A stretch of 64,000 bases of DNA from Burkholderiales bacterium (GTDB taxonomy: Bacteria; Pseudomonadota; Gammaproteobacteria; Burkholderiales; Burkholderiaceae_C), in NCBI GenBank assembly GCA_028868855.1, contig JAGWTR010000007.1, positions 1 through 64,000 on the forward strand, read 5' to 3'. Positions 26,370-37,013 of this stretch are shown piece after piece; position 1 is the first letter of the stretch; each line of letters begins with the position of its first letter. The translations under genes and the position numbers were made by a program. The notes beneath the pieces were generated by a model. That model saw only the letters and a program-made list of their open reading frames with translations, did not search any database and was not told where the DNA came from.

Positions 26370-27248
26370 TCAGGAAGACGTCAAACGCCCCCAGTTGGAC
26401 GGCGGCTCAATGACCGCATCCTGTGCTGGGGTCATTGATGCGGTACCGAGGGCGGAGAGGTGGGCATTCCGCCCCAGGCGATAAGCCACCCACCCCACGC
26501 AAGCGGCCAAGGCCAGATGTCGCGCCGAATGCCCGCCAATGAGGTGGTGCGACAGTTGATACACGGAGGCATCCGTCCAGTCCACCGTCTGTGCCACGAC
26601 GAAGCTGACCTGCGACCGAAGCCAGTCCTGGCGTGACAACAGATGCCCGCTAAGGGTCCAGGCCCCGGTGGCCACCAGCAACACCGGCAGCATTTCCAGC
26701 CAAAGCAGGGGACGCAGGTCACCCACGCCATCCTGATGCAGGCTGTAAATCCACCAGCCCCCCCCCAGCAAGGGCGCGGTCAGGGCGATCGTGATTGCGG
26801 GCACCCCGCCGCAACGGCGATCAACGCGTTCGGCCAGAAAGGCAAAGGCGAACAGCGAGCACGCTGCGGATTTTGGCACCTGATCCCAAATAAACGCGGC
26901 ATCGCCAGGCTCAAGGTGATAGATCATTCCCCCAAAGGTCGCCAGCATCTGACACAGGAAGAACCATCCCCATATCCATCGCAAGGGCTCATTGGACGGC
27001 AGGCAACTGACGCGCCAGATGCCCCAGACCCCCATGGGAACCAAGGGCAGATGACTCAGGACCAAGCGGCCGTTGGGCACGCCGAGCCATAGCCCCTCGT
27101 CGGCAAAATAGTGTCGATGGGGAACCAATCCCATCGGGCCGTTGGCCATCAAACCGGCGATGGCGGCCAACGCCATCGCCAGCATCAATGCCATTGTGGC
27201 GCGTCTCGACAGGGCCGATGAGACTGAATCAGCGTGAACGGACTCCAT
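26370..27248 (-). CDS. Ceramidase-like (CREST superfamily) seven-helix membrane protein
   Basis: A protein of 292 residues from ATG 27248, with AGGGAGG just upstream; a longer frame to 27314 is not supported. About seven transmembrane segments are visible. Motifs resemble alkaline ceramidase / CREST hydrolases: GVPNGRLVLSHLPL, MIYHLEPGDAAFIWDQVPKS and GGHSARHLALAA, giving His, Asp and an HxxxH pair that bind zinc in the family. Ceramidases cleave the amide bond of ceramides. Bacterial members are poorly studied, so the substrate may be another amide lipid; the OlsB homologue at 58139 shows that N-acyl amino lipids are likely made. The link is inference. Confidence 0.72.
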   Translation of the reverse strand: MESVHADSVSSALSRRATMALMLAMALAAIAGLMANGPMGLVPHRHYFADEGLWLGVPNGRLVLSHLPLVPMGVWGIWRVSCLPSNEPLRWIWGWFFLCQMLATFGGMIYHLEPGDAAFIWDQVPKSAACSLFAFAFLAERVDRRCGGVPAITIALTAPLLGGGWWIYSLHQDGVGDLRPLLWLEMLPVLLVATGAWTLSGHLLSRQDWLRSQVSFVVAQTVDWTDASVYQLSHHLIGGHSARHLALAACVGWVAYRLGRNAHLSALGTASMTPAQDAVIEPPSNWGRLTSS

Positions 27249-27342
27249 TACTCCCTCCCTTTGCATGACATGCAGCGCATAACGCAGTGTCCCGCCGCTC
27301 AACCGGACCATCAATCACTCTAAAGAGGGCCGCCAGACGCAA

Positions 27343-27366
27343 AAAACCCCGCCGAAGCGGGGTTTT
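27343..27366 (-). terminator. Rho-independent terminator of ompA
   Basis: On the - strand the sequence forms a ten-base-pair stem AAAACCCCGC/GCGGGGTTTT closed by a TTCG loop and followed by a T run, 30 bases after the ompA stop. Confidence 0.9.
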
Positions 27367-27395
27367 ACATGCATCAAAGCTTCAGGTTTGACCCA

Positions 27396-28040
27396 TTACT
27401 TGGTACGGGTGCCCACCACTTCGATTTCAACGCGGCGGTTCTTGGCACGACCAGCTTCCGTCTTGTTGTCGGCCACAGGCTGCTTCTCGCCCTTGCCTTC
27501 AGTGTAAACACGGCTGGCGTCAAAACCCTTGCTGGTCAAGTAAGCCTTCACAGCATCAGCGCGGCGAACCGACAGCTTCTGGTTGTAGGCATCGGAGCCA
27601 CGCGAGTCGGTGTGACCAACGGCGATGATGACTTCCAGATTCAGGCCCTTGACCTTCTCGGCCACGTCGTCCAGCTTGGCCTTGCCTTCAGGCTTGAGCA
27701 CAGCCTTGTCGAAGTCAAAGAAAGCATCAGCGGCGAAGCTGACTTTCTCGGTTTGAGGAGCAGCGGCAACCGCCGGAGCCGCTGCAGGAGCGGGTGCGGC
27801 GGCAGGGGCAGGAGCGGTCACCGGAGCGGCAGCAGCGGCAGGGACAGGAACGCCATCGCAACCCTGGACGCCAGTCGCCGGGGTCCAGACGTTGTTGCGC
27901 CAGCAGTATTCATTGCTGCCATTGCGGATGACCGAACCATCCGTAGCACGCCAGTTGTCGATGGCCTGGGCGGAAGCACCCATAGAAGCCGACATAGCGA
28001 CCACGGCGAACAGAGCGGCAATGTTATTAAGTTTGTTCAT
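27396..28040 (-). CDS. ompA: OmpA-family outer membrane protein (short form)
   Basis: A protein of 214 residues from ATG 28040, with GAGGAT six bases upstream. It has a signal peptide (AALFAVVAMSASMGASAQA), a short Cys-containing segment (EYCWRNNVWTPATGVQGCDG), an Ala/Pro-rich hinge and a C-terminal peptidoglycan-binding OmpA domain with FFDFDKAVLKPEG, GHTDSRGSDAYNQKLSVRRA and KNRRVEIEV. The eight-strand barrel of E. coli OmpA is absent; this small form is common in Comamonadaceae. It anchors the outer membrane to the cell wall. It is divergent from gyrA. Confidence 0.94.
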   Translation of the reverse strand: MNKLNNIAALFAVVAMSASMGASAQAIDNWRATDGSVIRNGSNEYCWRNNVWTPATGVQGCDGVPVPAAAAAPVTAPAPAAAPAPAAAPAVAAAPQTEKVSFAADAFFDFDKAVLKPEGKAKLDDVAEKVKGLNLEVIIAVGHTDSRGSDAYNQKLSVRRADAVKAYLTSKGFDASRVYTEGKGEKQPVADNKTEAGRAKNRRVEIEVVGTRTK

Positions 28041-28082
28041 GCAGATCCTCACGAATTAGACGCAGCACTAACTGCGGGGTGC

Positions 28083-28111
28083 CCATAAGGGCCGAAAAAT
28101 AAGAGTTTCAA
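28083..28111 (-). promoter_or_regulatory. Possible sigma-70 promoter of ompA
   Basis: On the - strand TTGAAA (28106-28111) and TTATGG (28083-28088) are separated by 17 bases. The -35 is good, the -10 weak. The predicted leader of about 35 bases fits the ompA ribosome site. Confidence 0.35.
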
Positions 28112-28308
28112 CAGGTCTTGACTTGGCATAAACCAAGGGATGACCCTAGAAAGCCCATCCGTGAACGATTGTGCCATAGACAGTATTTCACTCAAGTGCA
28201 CGAGCCCCTGTGCCGCCAAGTCTTCTTCACCTGTTGCGCGATGGCGACAAGAGCGGCCAATTACAATCGACGGGTTGGCTTCCGCCTGGACCTGGATAAA
28301 CGCACCGC

Positions 28309-30954
28309 ATGACCCAATTCGCCAAGGAAACCCTGCCCATCAGCCTCGAAGAGGAAATGCGGCGTTCATACCTCGACTACGCCATGAGCGTGATCGTGGG
28401 CCGTGCCCTGCCCGACGCGCGCGATGGCTTGAAACCCGTGCATCGACGCGTGCTGTTCGCCATGCACGAACTCAACAACGACTGGAACCGTCCTTACAAA
28501 AAGTCGGCCCGCATCGTTGGCGACGTGATTGGCAAATACCACCCACACGGTGACCAATCCGTCTACGACACCATCGTCCGCATGGCGCAGGACTTCTCGC
28601 TGCGGCACATGCTGGTCGACGGCCAAGGCAACTTCGGCTCGGTGGACGGCGACAGCGCGGCGGCCATGCGGTACACCGAAATTCGCCTCTCCAAGATCGC
28701 CCACGAAGTGCTGGCCGACTTGGACAAGGAGACGGTCAACTTCGGCCCGAACTACGACGGCAGCGAAAAAGAGCCGCTGGTCATGCCCACGCGCCTGCCC
28801 AACCTGTTGGTCAACGGCTCGGGGGGCATCGCAGTCGGCATGGCCACCAACATCCCGCCACACAACCTCAATGAGGTCGTGGACGCCTGCCTGCACACGC
28901 TGAAAAACCCGGAAGCCTCCATCGACGAGCTGATGGAGATCATCCCCGCGCCCGATTTCCCCACCGCCGGCATCATCTATGGCCTGTCGGGTGTGCGCGA
29001 GGGTTACCGCACCGGCCGGGGCCGCGTGGTCATGCGCGCGCGCTGTCACTTCGAGGACATCGACAAGGGCAACCGCCAGTCGATCATCGTCGACGAAATC
29101 CCCTACCAGGTGAACAAGAAGAGCCTGCTTGAGCGCATCGCCGAGCTGGTTCATGAAAAGAAAATCGAGGGCATCAGCCACATCCAGGACGAGTCCGACA
29201 AGTCCGGCATGCGGGTGGTGATCGAGCTCAAGCGCGGCGAAGTGCCCGAGGTCGTGCTGAACAACCTGTACAAGCAGACGCAGTTGCAGGACACCTTCGG
29301 CATCAACATGGTCGCCTTGATCGATGGCCAGCCCAAGCTGTGCAACCTCAAGGACCTGATCGTCGTATTCCTGGAGCACCGCCGCGAGGTGGTGACACGC
29401 CGCACGATTTTCGAATTGCGCAAGGCGCGCGAGCGCGGCCATGTGCTCGAAGGTCTGGCCGTGGCGCTGGCCAACATCGACGAATTCATCGAAACCATCA
29501 AGACCTCGCCGACGCCCCCAGTGGCCAAGGCCGCCCTGATGAGCAAGGACTGGGAGTCCTCCATGGTGCGCGAGATGCTCACACGCGCCCAGGGCAATGC
29601 CGCCGACTACCGTCCCGATGGCCTGGACCCCCAGTACGGCCTGCAAGCCGATGGCCGCTACCGCCTGTCCGACGACCAAGCCGGCGAGATTTTGCAGATG
29701 CGCCTGCAACGCCTGACCGGCCTGGAGCAGGACAAGATCATCGGCGAGTACAAGGAGGTCATGGCCCAGATCGCCGACTTGCTGGACATCCTGGCCAAGC
29801 CCGCGCGCGTGACCTTCATCATTTCTGAAGAGTTGACGGCCATCCGCCAGGAATTTGGCCAGACCAAGATTGGCGCACGCCGCTCGACCATCGAGCACAA
29901 CGCCCAGGAGCTGGGCACCGAGGACCTGATCACGCCCACCGACATGGTGGTCACGCTCAGCCACACCGGCTACATCAAGAGCCAGCCGTTGGCCGAGTAC
30001 CGTGCGCAAAAGCGTGGCGGCCGCGGCAAGCAGGCCACGGCCACCAAGGACGACGACTGGATCGAGCAGCTCTTCATTGCCAACACCCACGACTACATGC
30101 TGTGCTTCAGCAACCGTGGGCGCGTGTACTGGCTGAAGGTCTGGGAAGTGCCGAGCGGTTCGCGCAACTCGCGTGGTCGCCCCATCGTCAACATGTTCCC
30201 GCTGCAACCGGAAGAGAAGATCAATGTGGTGCTGCCCTTGACCGGCGAGTTCCGCAGCTTCCCTGAAGATCACTTCGTCTTCATGTCCACCAAACTGGGC
30301 ACCGTCAAGAAGACCGCACTCACCGAGTTCAGCAACCCGCGCAAGGCCGGCATCATCTCGGTCGACCTCGACGAAGGCGACATCTTGGTGGGCGCCGCGC
30401 TGACCGACGGCAAGCACGACGTGATGCTGTTCAGCGATGGCGGCAAGGCTGTGCGCTTCGACGAGAACGACGTGCGTCCGATGGGACGCAATGCGCGCGG
30501 CGTGCGCGGCATGATGCTGGAAGAGAGTCAGAGCGTGATCGCCATGCTGGTCGCCGAGGACGAGACCCAATCGGTGCTGACCGCTTCCGAGAACGGCTAC
30601 GGCAAACGCACCAGCATCGTTGAATACACCCGCCACGGCCGCGGCACCAAGGGCATGATCGCCATCCAGCAAACCGAGCGCAACGGCAAAATTGTTGCCG
30701 CCACGCTGGTGCGCCCGGAAGACGAGATCATGCTGATCACTGACAAGGGTGTGCTGGTGCGCACCCGTGTGTCCGAGATCCGTGAACTGGGCCGCGCCAC
30801 CCAGGGCGTGACCTTGATCGCCCTGGACGAGGGTGCCCAACTGATCGGCCTGCAACGCATTGTTGAAAACGACGCCCAGGGCGACGCTGCCGACAGTGGT
30901 GAAGCCAGTGGCGGCGACGCCGGAACCTCTGACGGCGACGACGCCTCCAATTGA
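28309..30954 (+). CDS. gyrA: DNA gyrase subunit A
   Basis: A protein of 881 residues that forms, with GyrB, the type II topoisomerase introducing negative supercoils. The catalytic tyrosine is Y122 (AMRYTEIRL), the N-terminus [24 protein letters not shown] is canonical, and the GyrA box RGGRGKQA and the beta-propeller repeats of the C-terminal domain are present. The tail after about residue 865 is acidic. At the position equal to E. coli Ser83 there is Gln ([15 protein letters not shown]), with Asp87 kept. The gene is divergent from ompA and followed by a DUF2059 gene on the same strand. Confidence 0.98.
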   Translation: MTQFAKETLPISLEEEMRRSYLDYAMSVIVGRALPDARDGLKPVHRRVLFAMHELNNDWNRPYKKSARIVGDVIGKYHPHGDQSVYDTIVRMAQDFSLRHMLVDGQGNFGSVDGDSAAAMRYTEIRLSKIAHEVLADLDKETVNFGPNYDGSEKEPLVMPTRLPNLLVNGSGGIAVGMATNIPPHNLNEVVDACLHTLKNPEASIDELMEIIPAPDFPTAGIIYGLSGVREGYRTGRGRVVMRARCHFEDIDKGNRQSIIVDEIPYQVNKKSLLERIAELVHEKKIEGISHIQDESDKSGMRVVIELKRGEVPEVVLNNLYKQTQLQDTFGINMVALIDGQPKLCNLKDLIVVFLEHRREVVTRRTIFELRKARERGHVLEGLAVALANIDEFIETIKTSPTPPVAKAALMSKDWESSMVREMLTRAQGNAADYRPDGLDPQYGLQADGRYRLSDDQAGEILQMRLQRLTGLEQDKIIGEYKEVMAQIADLLDILAKPARVTFIISEELTAIRQEFGQTKIGARRSTIEHNAQELGTEDLITPTDMVVTLSHTGYIKSQPLAEYRAQKRGGRGKQATATKDDDWIEQLFIANTHDYMLCFSNRGRVYWLKVWEVPSGSRNSRGRPIVNMFPLQPEEKINVVLPLTGEFRSFPEDHFVFMSTKLGTVKKTALTEFSNPRKAGIISVDLDEGDILVGAALTDGKHDVMLFSDGGKAVRFDENDVRPMGRNARGVRGMMLEESQSVIAMLVAEDETQSVLTASENGYGKRTSIVEYTRHGRGTKGMIAIQQTERNGKIVAATLVRPEDEIMLITDKGVLVRTRVSEIRELGRATQGVTLIALDEGAQLIGLQRIVENDAQGDAADSGEASGGDAGTSDGDDASN

Positions 30955-30990
30955 TCACCATCAACCCACACACCCAACAAAGGTCATCTG

Positions 30991-31596
30991 ATGAAATTCA
31001 ATAAAATGGCGATCACCGCCCTGACAAGTACTCTGCTGGCCTTGCCCCTGTCGGCCCTGGCTGACAAAAAAGAATGGGTGCAAAAGCTGCTGACCGCTCA
31101 ACAGCCCTCGCTGGAAAACACTGCCCGCAACCTGGCCGAACAGCCCGCGCGCCAACTGGTGGCCGCGTCGCAATCCGTGCTGGCCCAGGCCGTGCCCGCC
31201 GATAAGCGTGAAGCCACCGCCCAGCAGATCGACGCCGAGATCAAAAAGTACCTCGAAGCTGCGGGCCCTGCCGTGCGCGCCAGCACGCTCAAACTGAGCC
31301 AATCCGTCATCGGACCGCTGTTTGAAGAGAAGTTCACCGAAGAAGAACTCAAGCAACTGGTGGGCATGCTCGAATCGCCGGTGCTGAAGAAATACCAGGG
31401 CCTGCTGCCCGAGGTGAGCAATTCGCTGCTGGAAAAAGTCATAGCCGATGCCCGCCCACAGGTCGACCCGAAACTGCAGGTCGCACAGACCAACATCCGC
31501 GCCATCCTGGACAAGGCCTCAGGCGGGAAGCTAAGCGCCGGCGCCCCCTCTGCCGATGCGCCGGCCAAGGCTGCCAAGCCCGCCGCCAAAAAATAG
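30991..31596 (+). CDS. Exported DUF2059-family protein
   Basis: A protein of 201 residues with a signal peptide (AITALTSTLLALPLSALA). The mature part is helical and matches the DUF2059 pattern with FEEKFTEEELKQLVGMLESP and VLKKYQGLLPEVSNSLLEK, followed by an Ala/Lys-rich tail. The function of this periplasmic family is not known. It lies 36 bases after gyrA and 21 bases before serC, between them on the same strand as in related Burkholderiales. Confidence 0.85.
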   Translation: MKFNKMAITALTSTLLALPLSALADKKEWVQKLLTAQQPSLENTARNLAEQPARQLVAASQSVLAQAVPADKREATAQQIDAEIKKYLEAAGPAVRASTLKLSQSVIGPLFEEKFTEEELKQLVGMLESPVLKKYQGLLPEVSNSLLEKVIADARPQVDPKLQVAQTNIRAILDKASGGKLSAGAPSADAPAKAAKPAAKK

Positions 31597-31617
31597 GGCT
31601 TTCACTTCAGAGTTGCG

Positions 31618-32736
31618 ATGACGCGTCCTTTCAATTTTTCAGCCGGACCGGCGGCCCTGCCCGAAGAGGTCTTGCAGCAAGCTGCTGGCGAGATGCTGGA
31701 CTGGCATGGCTGCGGCATGGGTGTGATGGAGATGAGCCACCGAGGCAAGGAGTTCATCTCCATTGCCCATCAGGCGCAAGCCGACCTGCGCGAGGTTCTG
31801 TCCATACCGCACGAGTTCAAGGTGCTCTTCATGCAGGGCGGCGCACTGGCGGAAAACGCCATCGTGCCGATGAACCTGTCGCGTGGCGGGCGCACGGACT
31901 ATGTGATCACCGGCTCGTGGTCGCAAAAATCGGCGAAAGAGGCGCGCAAATACAGTGACGTCCAGGTGGTCGCCAGCAATGAGGCCGACCACCACACCAC
32001 CTTGCCGCCGGTGGCGGCGTGGCGCTTGAGCGATCAGGCCGCCTATGTGCATGTGTGCAGCAACGAGACCATCCATGGTGTCGAGATGCACGAACTGCCC
32101 GACCTCAAGTCGCTTGGTTGTGATGCGCCTTTGGTGATCGACTGTTCATCACACATTGCTTCGCGCCCAATCGACTGGTCGCGCGTGGGCCTGGCCTATG
32201 CCGGCGCACAAAAAAACATCGGTCCTGCCGGGCTCACCATGGTCATCGTTCGCGAAGATTTGCTGGGCCATGCACTGCCCATCACGCCGTCGGCGTTTGA
32301 CTACAAGGTCGTGTCCGACGCGGAGTCCATGTACAACACTCCGCCCACCTATGGCATCTATCTGGCCGGGCTGGTGTTTCAGTGGATCAAGCGTCAGGTT
32401 GAAAACACGCCGCAGGGCGAACTGACCGGCTTGGCCGCGATTGAGGCCCGCAACGCGGCCAAGGCTCGATTGCTGTATGACTTCATCGACGGCTCGGCCT
32501 TTTACAGCAGCCGCGTAGCCGTCAATGCGCGTTCGCGCATGAACATCCCCTTCTTCCTGCATTCAGATGCGCTGAACGAGGCTTTCCTGGCCGGCGCCAA
32601 GGACCACGGCCTGCTGCAGCTCAAGGGCCACAAGAGCGTGGGCGGCATGCGTGCCTCGATCTACAACGCCATGCCGCTGGCAGGCGTCGAGGCCTTGGTG
32701 GCCTACATGAAAGACTTTGCACAGCGCCATGGCTGA
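31618..32736 (+). CDS. serC: Phosphoserine aminotransferase
   Basis: A PLP enzyme of 372 residues that converts 3-phosphohydroxypyruvate to phosphoserine (serine pathway) and serves pyridoxal phosphate synthesis. The N-terminus [15 protein letters not shown] is the family signature. The PLP lysine is K199 in [10 protein letters not shown], and [12 protein letters not shown] marks the C-terminal domain. Length is near the norm of 360. The stop overlaps the pheA start by eight bases, which indicates an operon with the aromatic pathway genes. Confidence 0.97.
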   Translation: MTRPFNFSAGPAALPEEVLQQAAGEMLDWHGCGMGVMEMSHRGKEFISIAHQAQADLREVLSIPHEFKVLFMQGGALAENAIVPMNLSRGGRTDYVITGSWSQKSAKEARKYSDVQVVASNEADHHTTLPPVAAWRLSDQAAYVHVCSNETIHGVEMHELPDLKSLGCDAPLVIDCSSHIASRPIDWSRVGLAYAGAQKNIGPAGLTMVIVREDLLGHALPITPSAFDYKVVSDAESMYNTPPTYGIYLAGLVFQWIKRQVENTPQGELTGLAAIEARNAAKARLLYDFIDGSAFYSSRVAVNARSRMNIPFFLHSDALNEAFLAGAKDHGLLQLKGHKSVGGMRASIYNAMPLAGVEALVAYMKDFAQRHG

Positions 32737-33859
32737 TCACCCACGCACTCCGGCCCACGACAATGGACGACCGGTTGACGAACAACTGGCGGACCTGCGC
32801 ACGCGCATCGACACCGTCGACCAGCAGTTGCTGGCCCTGCTGAACCAACGTGCCCAGCTGGCGCAGGCCGTGGGCGAGGTCAAGAAAATCGACAGCTCGC
32901 CGGTGTTTCGGCCTGACCGCGAAGCGCAGGTCATTGATGGCCTCAAGGCGGGCAATAGCGGGCCCATTCGAAGCGACAGCATCGCCCCGATCTGGCGCGA
33001 GATCATGTCTGCCTGCCGGTCCCTGGAAGCGCGACTGCGCGTGGCATTCCTGGGCCCCGTGGGCACCTTCAGCGAGCAAGCAGCGCTGGACTATTTTGGC
33101 TCGTCGGTTGATGCGATGGCCTGCCCGTCGATTGACGAGGTATTCCGCGCCACGGTGACGGGGTCGGCCAACTTCGGGGTCGTGCCGGTCGAAAATTCGA
33201 CCGAAGGCGTGGTGGCCCGTTCGCTCGATCTGCTGCTGCAATCGCCCTTGACCATCATCGGTGAGACCAGCCTGCTGGTGACCCACAACCTGCTGAGCAA
33301 AAAACCTCAGCGCGAGGGTATCAAGATCGTGTGCGCTCATCCTCAAGCCCTGGCCCAGTGCCAGGGTTGGTTGAGCCAGAACCTGCCCGATGCCGAGCGC
33401 CGCCCCGTCTCCAGCAATGCCGAAGGTGCGCGTCTGGCCAGTCAGGACGACAGCATCGCGGCGCTGGCCAGCGCTCGTGCCGCCTCGCAATACGGCCTGC
33501 ATGTGGTGCAGACGGCGGTGCAGGACGAGGCCCTCAACCGCACCCGTTTTGTCGTCGTGACACAGACCGACAAAATCCCCCCCGCCGCCCCCACTGGCCA
33601 CGACTGCACCAGCTTGATCGTGTCGGTGAGCAACCGGCCCGGCGCGGTGCATGACCTGCTCGCCCCGCTCAAACGCCATGGCGTATCGATGACGCGCTTT
33701 GAATCGCGCCCGGCCCGTTCCGGCCAATGGGAATACGTTTTCTACATGGACCTGGCCGGCCACCCGGCGCAGGACAATGTGGCCGCCGCCATGGATGAAC
33801 TGCGTGCGCAGTGTTTATTCTTCAAGGTGTTGGGCACCTACCCGTTGGACGTGCACTGA
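32729..33859 (+). CDS. pheA: Bifunctional chorismate mutase / prephenate dehydratase (P-protein)
   Basis: A protein of 376 residues from ATG 32729. An N-terminal AroQ chorismate mutase ([19 protein letters not shown] and [11 protein letters not shown]) is followed by the prephenate dehydratase domain ([46 protein letters not shown]) and a C-terminal ACT domain ([20 protein letters not shown] with [18 protein letters not shown]). The ESRP motif is the phenylalanine-binding site, so feedback inhibition is expected. It makes phenylpyruvate from chorismate and is followed by tyrA after 21 bases. Confidence 0.97.
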   Translation: MADHPRTPAHDNGRPVDEQLADLRTRIDTVDQQLLALLNQRAQLAQAVGEVKKIDSSPVFRPDREAQVIDGLKAGNSGPIRSDSIAPIWREIMSACRSLEARLRVAFLGPVGTFSEQAALDYFGSSVDAMACPSIDEVFRATVTGSANFGVVPVENSTEGVVARSLDLLLQSPLTIIGETSLLVTHNLLSKKPQREGIKIVCAHPQALAQCQGWLSQNLPDAERRPVSSNAEGARLASQDDSIAALASARAASQYGLHVVQTAVQDEALNRTRFVVVTQTDKIPPAAPTGHDCTSLIVSVSNRPGAVHDLLAPLKRHGVSMTRFESRPARSGQWEYVFYMDLAGHPAQDNVAAAMDELRAQCLFFKVLGTYPLDVH

Positions 33860-33880
33860 GCACCGCAAGGACCTTGAACC

Positions 33881-34774
33881 ATGTTTAACCAACTGGGACT
33901 GATCGGCTGCGGCCTGATGGGAGGCTCCTTCGCCTTGGCACTGAAAAAGGCCGGCCTGGTCAAGCGCGTGGTGGGCTACAGCAAATCCCCATCCACCGTT
34001 GAAAAAGCGCGCCGACTGGGCGTGATTGACGTGGCGGCCGAATCGGCGCTGCTGGCCGTGTCGGGCTCGGACATCGTGCTGATCGCCGTGCCGGTATCGG
34101 CCAGCGAAAGCACCTTCAAGGCGATTCGCCACCTGGTCGACCCGGGCGTGCTGTTCATGGACGTGGGCAGCACCAAGCGCGATGTCGTCGATGCGGCGCG
34201 GCGTGTGCTCAAGGAGCGCCTGCCGTCCTTCGTGCCTGCGCACCCAATTGCCGGGCGCGAAGTGGCCGGCATTGAACACGCCGACCCGATGCTTTACCAG
34301 GGACGCAAGGTCATCCTGACTCCTTTGGCGCAGACCGACCCGGTGCTGCTGCAAAAAGCCATCGACGTGTGGGCTGCCGTGGGATGCCAGGTGCTCAAGA
34401 TGACACCGGAAAACCACGACGCCGCTTTTGCCGCAGTGAGCCACCTGCCTCACCTGCTGGCCTTTGCCTACGTCAACGCCATGGCCCAACAACCCTCGGG
34501 CCGGGAGTTCCTGTCACTGGCAGGTCCTGGGTTTCGGGACTTCACGCGCATCGCCGCCAGCGACCCCACCATCTGGCGCGACATCCTGCTATCCAACCGC
34601 GAAGAAGTCCTCAAACAGTCGGCGGCCTTTCGCGACTCGCTGGAAGCCATGGAACGCCAGATGCGCGACTGGAACGGCCAGGAATTGGAGCAATTGATCG
34701 CGACCGCCTCCGATGCCCGTGGTCGATGGTCGCAGCAAAGCAGCAGCCGCGCCGGCACGCCAACACAGCGCTGA
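33881..34774 (+). CDS. tyrA: Prephenate dehydrogenase
   Basis: A protein of 297 residues that oxidises prephenate (or arogenate) to the tyrosine precursor. The Rossmann motif LIGCGLMGGSFALALKKAG is at the N-terminus, and the family block AHPIAGREVAGIEHADPMLY contains the catalytic histidine. There is no chorismate mutase or ACT domain. It lies in the run pheA-tyrA-aroA; unlike some Burkholderiales, no hisC paralogue sits between pheA and tyrA. Cofactor preference (NAD or NADP) is not certain from sequence. Confidence 0.96.
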   Translation: MFNQLGLIGCGLMGGSFALALKKAGLVKRVVGYSKSPSTVEKARRLGVIDVAAESALLAVSGSDIVLIAVPVSASESTFKAIRHLVDPGVLFMDVGSTKRDVVDAARRVLKERLPSFVPAHPIAGREVAGIEHADPMLYQGRKVILTPLAQTDPVLLQKAIDVWAAVGCQVLKMTPENHDAAFAAVSHLPHLLAFAYVNAMAQQPSGREFLSLAGPGFRDFTRIAASDPTIWRDILLSNREEVLKQSAAFRDSLEAMERQMRDWNGQELEQLIATASDARGRWSQQSSSRAGTPTQR

Positions 34775-34789
34775 TTTTTCGCCCGCTTT

Positions 34790-36850
34790 ATGTACACGAC
34801 CGATTTTCTCGACATTCCCCCCTTGCTGGGGGCCGGTGGCACCGTTCGCCTGCCGGGTTCCAAAAGCATCTCCAACCGTGTCCTATTACTGGCCGGTTTG
34901 AGCGAGGGCACCACGGTGGTCCACGACCTGCTGGCCTCGGACGACACCCGCGTGATGCTTGATGCATTGCGCACCCTGGGCTGCGCCCTCGATCAAACAG
35001 ACGATACGGTGCGCATCACCGGCTTGGGCGGCACCTTGGCCGTCCAGAATGCATCGCTGTTTCTGGGCAATGCCGGCACGGCCATGCGGCCCTTGACCGC
35101 TGCACTGGCCCTGTTGTCGGCCACGCAAGGCGGCACCTTCACGCTCAGCGGCGTGCCGCGCATGCACGAACGCCCAATTGGCGATCTGGTCAATGCCTTG
35201 CGTCCCCTGGGTTGTCACATCGAATGCACCGGCCAGGAGGGCTATCCGCCCTTGCGCCTGGCGGGCGGCACACTCAATCTGTCGGCGCCCATCCGGGTGC
35301 GCGGCGATGTCTCCAGCCAGTTCCTGACCGCCTTGCTGCTGGCGCTGCCCCTGGTGTCGCAACCGCAAGCACTGACCATTGAGGTGGAAGGCGAGCTGAT
35401 CTCCAAGCCCTATATCGAGATCACACTCAACCTGCTGGCTCGCTTTGGCATTCATGTCGAGCGTCACGGCTGGGAACGCTTTGTCATCCCCCAGGGCAGC
35501 CGCTACCAGTCGCCCGGCGAAATCCACGTCGAGGCCGATGCGTCGTCGGCATCCTATTTCATCGCCGCAGGCGCCCTGGCGGGCACCAGGCAACCGGTGC
35601 GCCTCGAAGGCGTGGGCGCTGCCTCCATCCAGGGCGATATCCGCTTCATCGAAGCGGCCCGAGCCATGGGCGCGCAAATCAACAGCGGCCCCAACTGGCT
35701 GGAAGTGCGCCGAGGCAGCTGGCCGCTCACAGCGGTCGACATGGACTGCAACCACATCCCCGATGCGGCCATGACCCTGGCCGTGATGGCGCTGTATGCG
35801 CAAGGCACAACCCGCCTGCGCAACATCGCCAGCTGGCGCGTCAAGGAAACCGACCGCATCGCCGCCATGGCCACCGAATTGCGCAAGTTGGGCGCCAGCG
35901 TGGTGGAAGGCGAAGACTTCATCGAAGTGACGCCGCCAGCGCAGTGGCAGCACGCCAGCATCCACACCTACGACGACCACCGCATGGCGATGTGCTTTGC
36001 CCTGGCCGCCTTCAACCCGCTGGCCCCCATGGCCGTGCCCGGTCGGCCTATTTCAGTGCGGATCGAAGACCCGCGCTGCGTGGGCAAGACCTTTCCCGAC
36101 TTCTTCGAAACGCTATTCCAGGTCGCGCAGACCGACCCGGCGCTGATTCCGGTCATCACCATCGACGGGCCAACGGCGTCGGGCAAGGGCACGCTGGCCA
36201 GCACCCTGGCCACGCGCCTGGGCTATCAATTCCTGGATTCCGGCTCCCTCTACCGCGTGACGGGCCTGGTGGTTAGCCAGCGCGGCATCGACCCCGACGA
36301 TCACGCGGCCGTGACAGCGGTCGCGCGCCAGATTGGCCAGGAAATCAGCCTGCGTTTTGACGGTCACAAGGTCTGGCTGGATGGCCTTGAGGTGAGCGAA
36401 CACTTGCGCCAGGAGTCCGCCGGGCAAATGGCCTCGCGCATTTCGGCGATCCCCACCGTGCGCCAGGCCTTGGTTGACCTGCAGCTCAATTTCCGCGGCC
36501 TGCCGGGCCTGGTCGCCGATGGCCGCGACATGGGCACCGTGATCTTCCCAGACGCCGGCCTCAAGGTGTTTTTGACGGCCACCGTGCAAGAACGCGCCGA
36601 GCGCCGATATAACCAATTGATTTCAAAGGGATTTTCTGCTAACCTTGCAGAGATATGCGCAGACTTGGAAGTGCGCGACTTGCGGGATCGCACCCGCGCC
36701 GTGTCGCCCTTGCAGCCTGCGCAAGATGCCCGGATGCTTGACAACTCAGCACTGACCAGCGAGCGATCGTCGGAAACCGTGTTGGGTTGGTGGGTAGACG
36801 GGTGGCCTCATGTCAATGTCAATGCTGGCACTGACGTGAAGCCGATTTAA
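34790..36850 (+). CDS. aroA: Fused EPSP synthase / cytidylate kinase
   Basis: A protein of 686 residues. Residues 1-445 are 3-phosphoshikimate 1-carboxyvinyltransferase ([65 protein letters not shown]), the sixth shikimate-pathway step. From about residue 455 a complete cytidylate kinase follows ([43 protein letters not shown]), which makes CDP from CMP. In most bacteria aroA and cmk are separate neighbours; this fusion is known in Comamonadaceae. No frameshift or stop breaks the joint. The rpsA gene comes next, as usual for cmk. Confidence 0.96.
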   Translation: MYTTDFLDIPPLLGAGGTVRLPGSKSISNRVLLLAGLSEGTTVVHDLLASDDTRVMLDALRTLGCALDQTDDTVRITGLGGTLAVQNASLFLGNAGTAMRPLTAALALLSATQGGTFTLSGVPRMHERPIGDLVNALRPLGCHIECTGQEGYPPLRLAGGTLNLSAPIRVRGDVSSQFLTALLLALPLVSQPQALTIEVEGELISKPYIEITLNLLARFGIHVERHGWERFVIPQGSRYQSPGEIHVEADASSASYFIAAGALAGTRQPVRLEGVGAASIQGDIRFIEAARAMGAQINSGPNWLEVRRGSWPLTAVDMDCNHIPDAAMTLAVMALYAQGTTRLRNIASWRVKETDRIAAMATELRKLGASVVEGEDFIEVTPPAQWQHASIHTYDDHRMAMCFALAAFNPLAPMAVPGRPISVRIEDPRCVGKTFPDFFETLFQVAQTDPALIPVITIDGPTASGKGTLASTLATRLGYQFLDSGSLYRVTGLVVSQRGIDPDDHAAVTAVARQIGQEISLRFDGHKVWLDGLEVSEHLRQESAGQMASRISAIPTVRQALVDLQLNFRGLPGLVADGRDMGTVIFPDAGLKVFLTATVQERAERRYNQLISKGFSANLAEICADLEVRDLRDRTRAVSPLQPAQDARMLDNSALTSERSSETVLGWWVDGWPHVNVNAGTDVKPI

Positions 36851-36863
36851 GGCTGTGACGTCC

Positions 36864-36928
36864 AGCCTTCGCCGCCCGGTGAAGGCTCAGGTTTGTCCGG
36901 GGTTGACCGCTGTTTGTGTCAACCCGGG
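36864..36928 (+). promoter_or_regulatory. Two stem-loops in the rpsA leader
   Basis: The first stem is AGCCTTC (36864-36870) with GAAGGCT (36881-36887). The second is GGGTTGAC (36900-36907) with GTCAACCC (36918-36925), which can extend by a bulged CC/GG pairing. They lie 90 to 150 bases before the rpsA start, in the place where E. coli rpsA has the folded leader used for S1 autoregulation. Confidence 0.5.
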
Positions 36929-37013
36929 TGTCATGTTCTCAACCCAACCGTACTTCGTCGTTCCTGTCGATGAAGTCGTCACCGCTGGCCCCAAGCCGGC
37001 ACAGGAAATTTCC

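Noticed and set aside
28366-30855. 829-codon open frame on the - strand opposite gyrA
   Set aside because: It mirrors the codon pattern of gyrA in a GC-rich genome and has His/Gln/Val-rich, family-less sequence; gyrA itself is certain.
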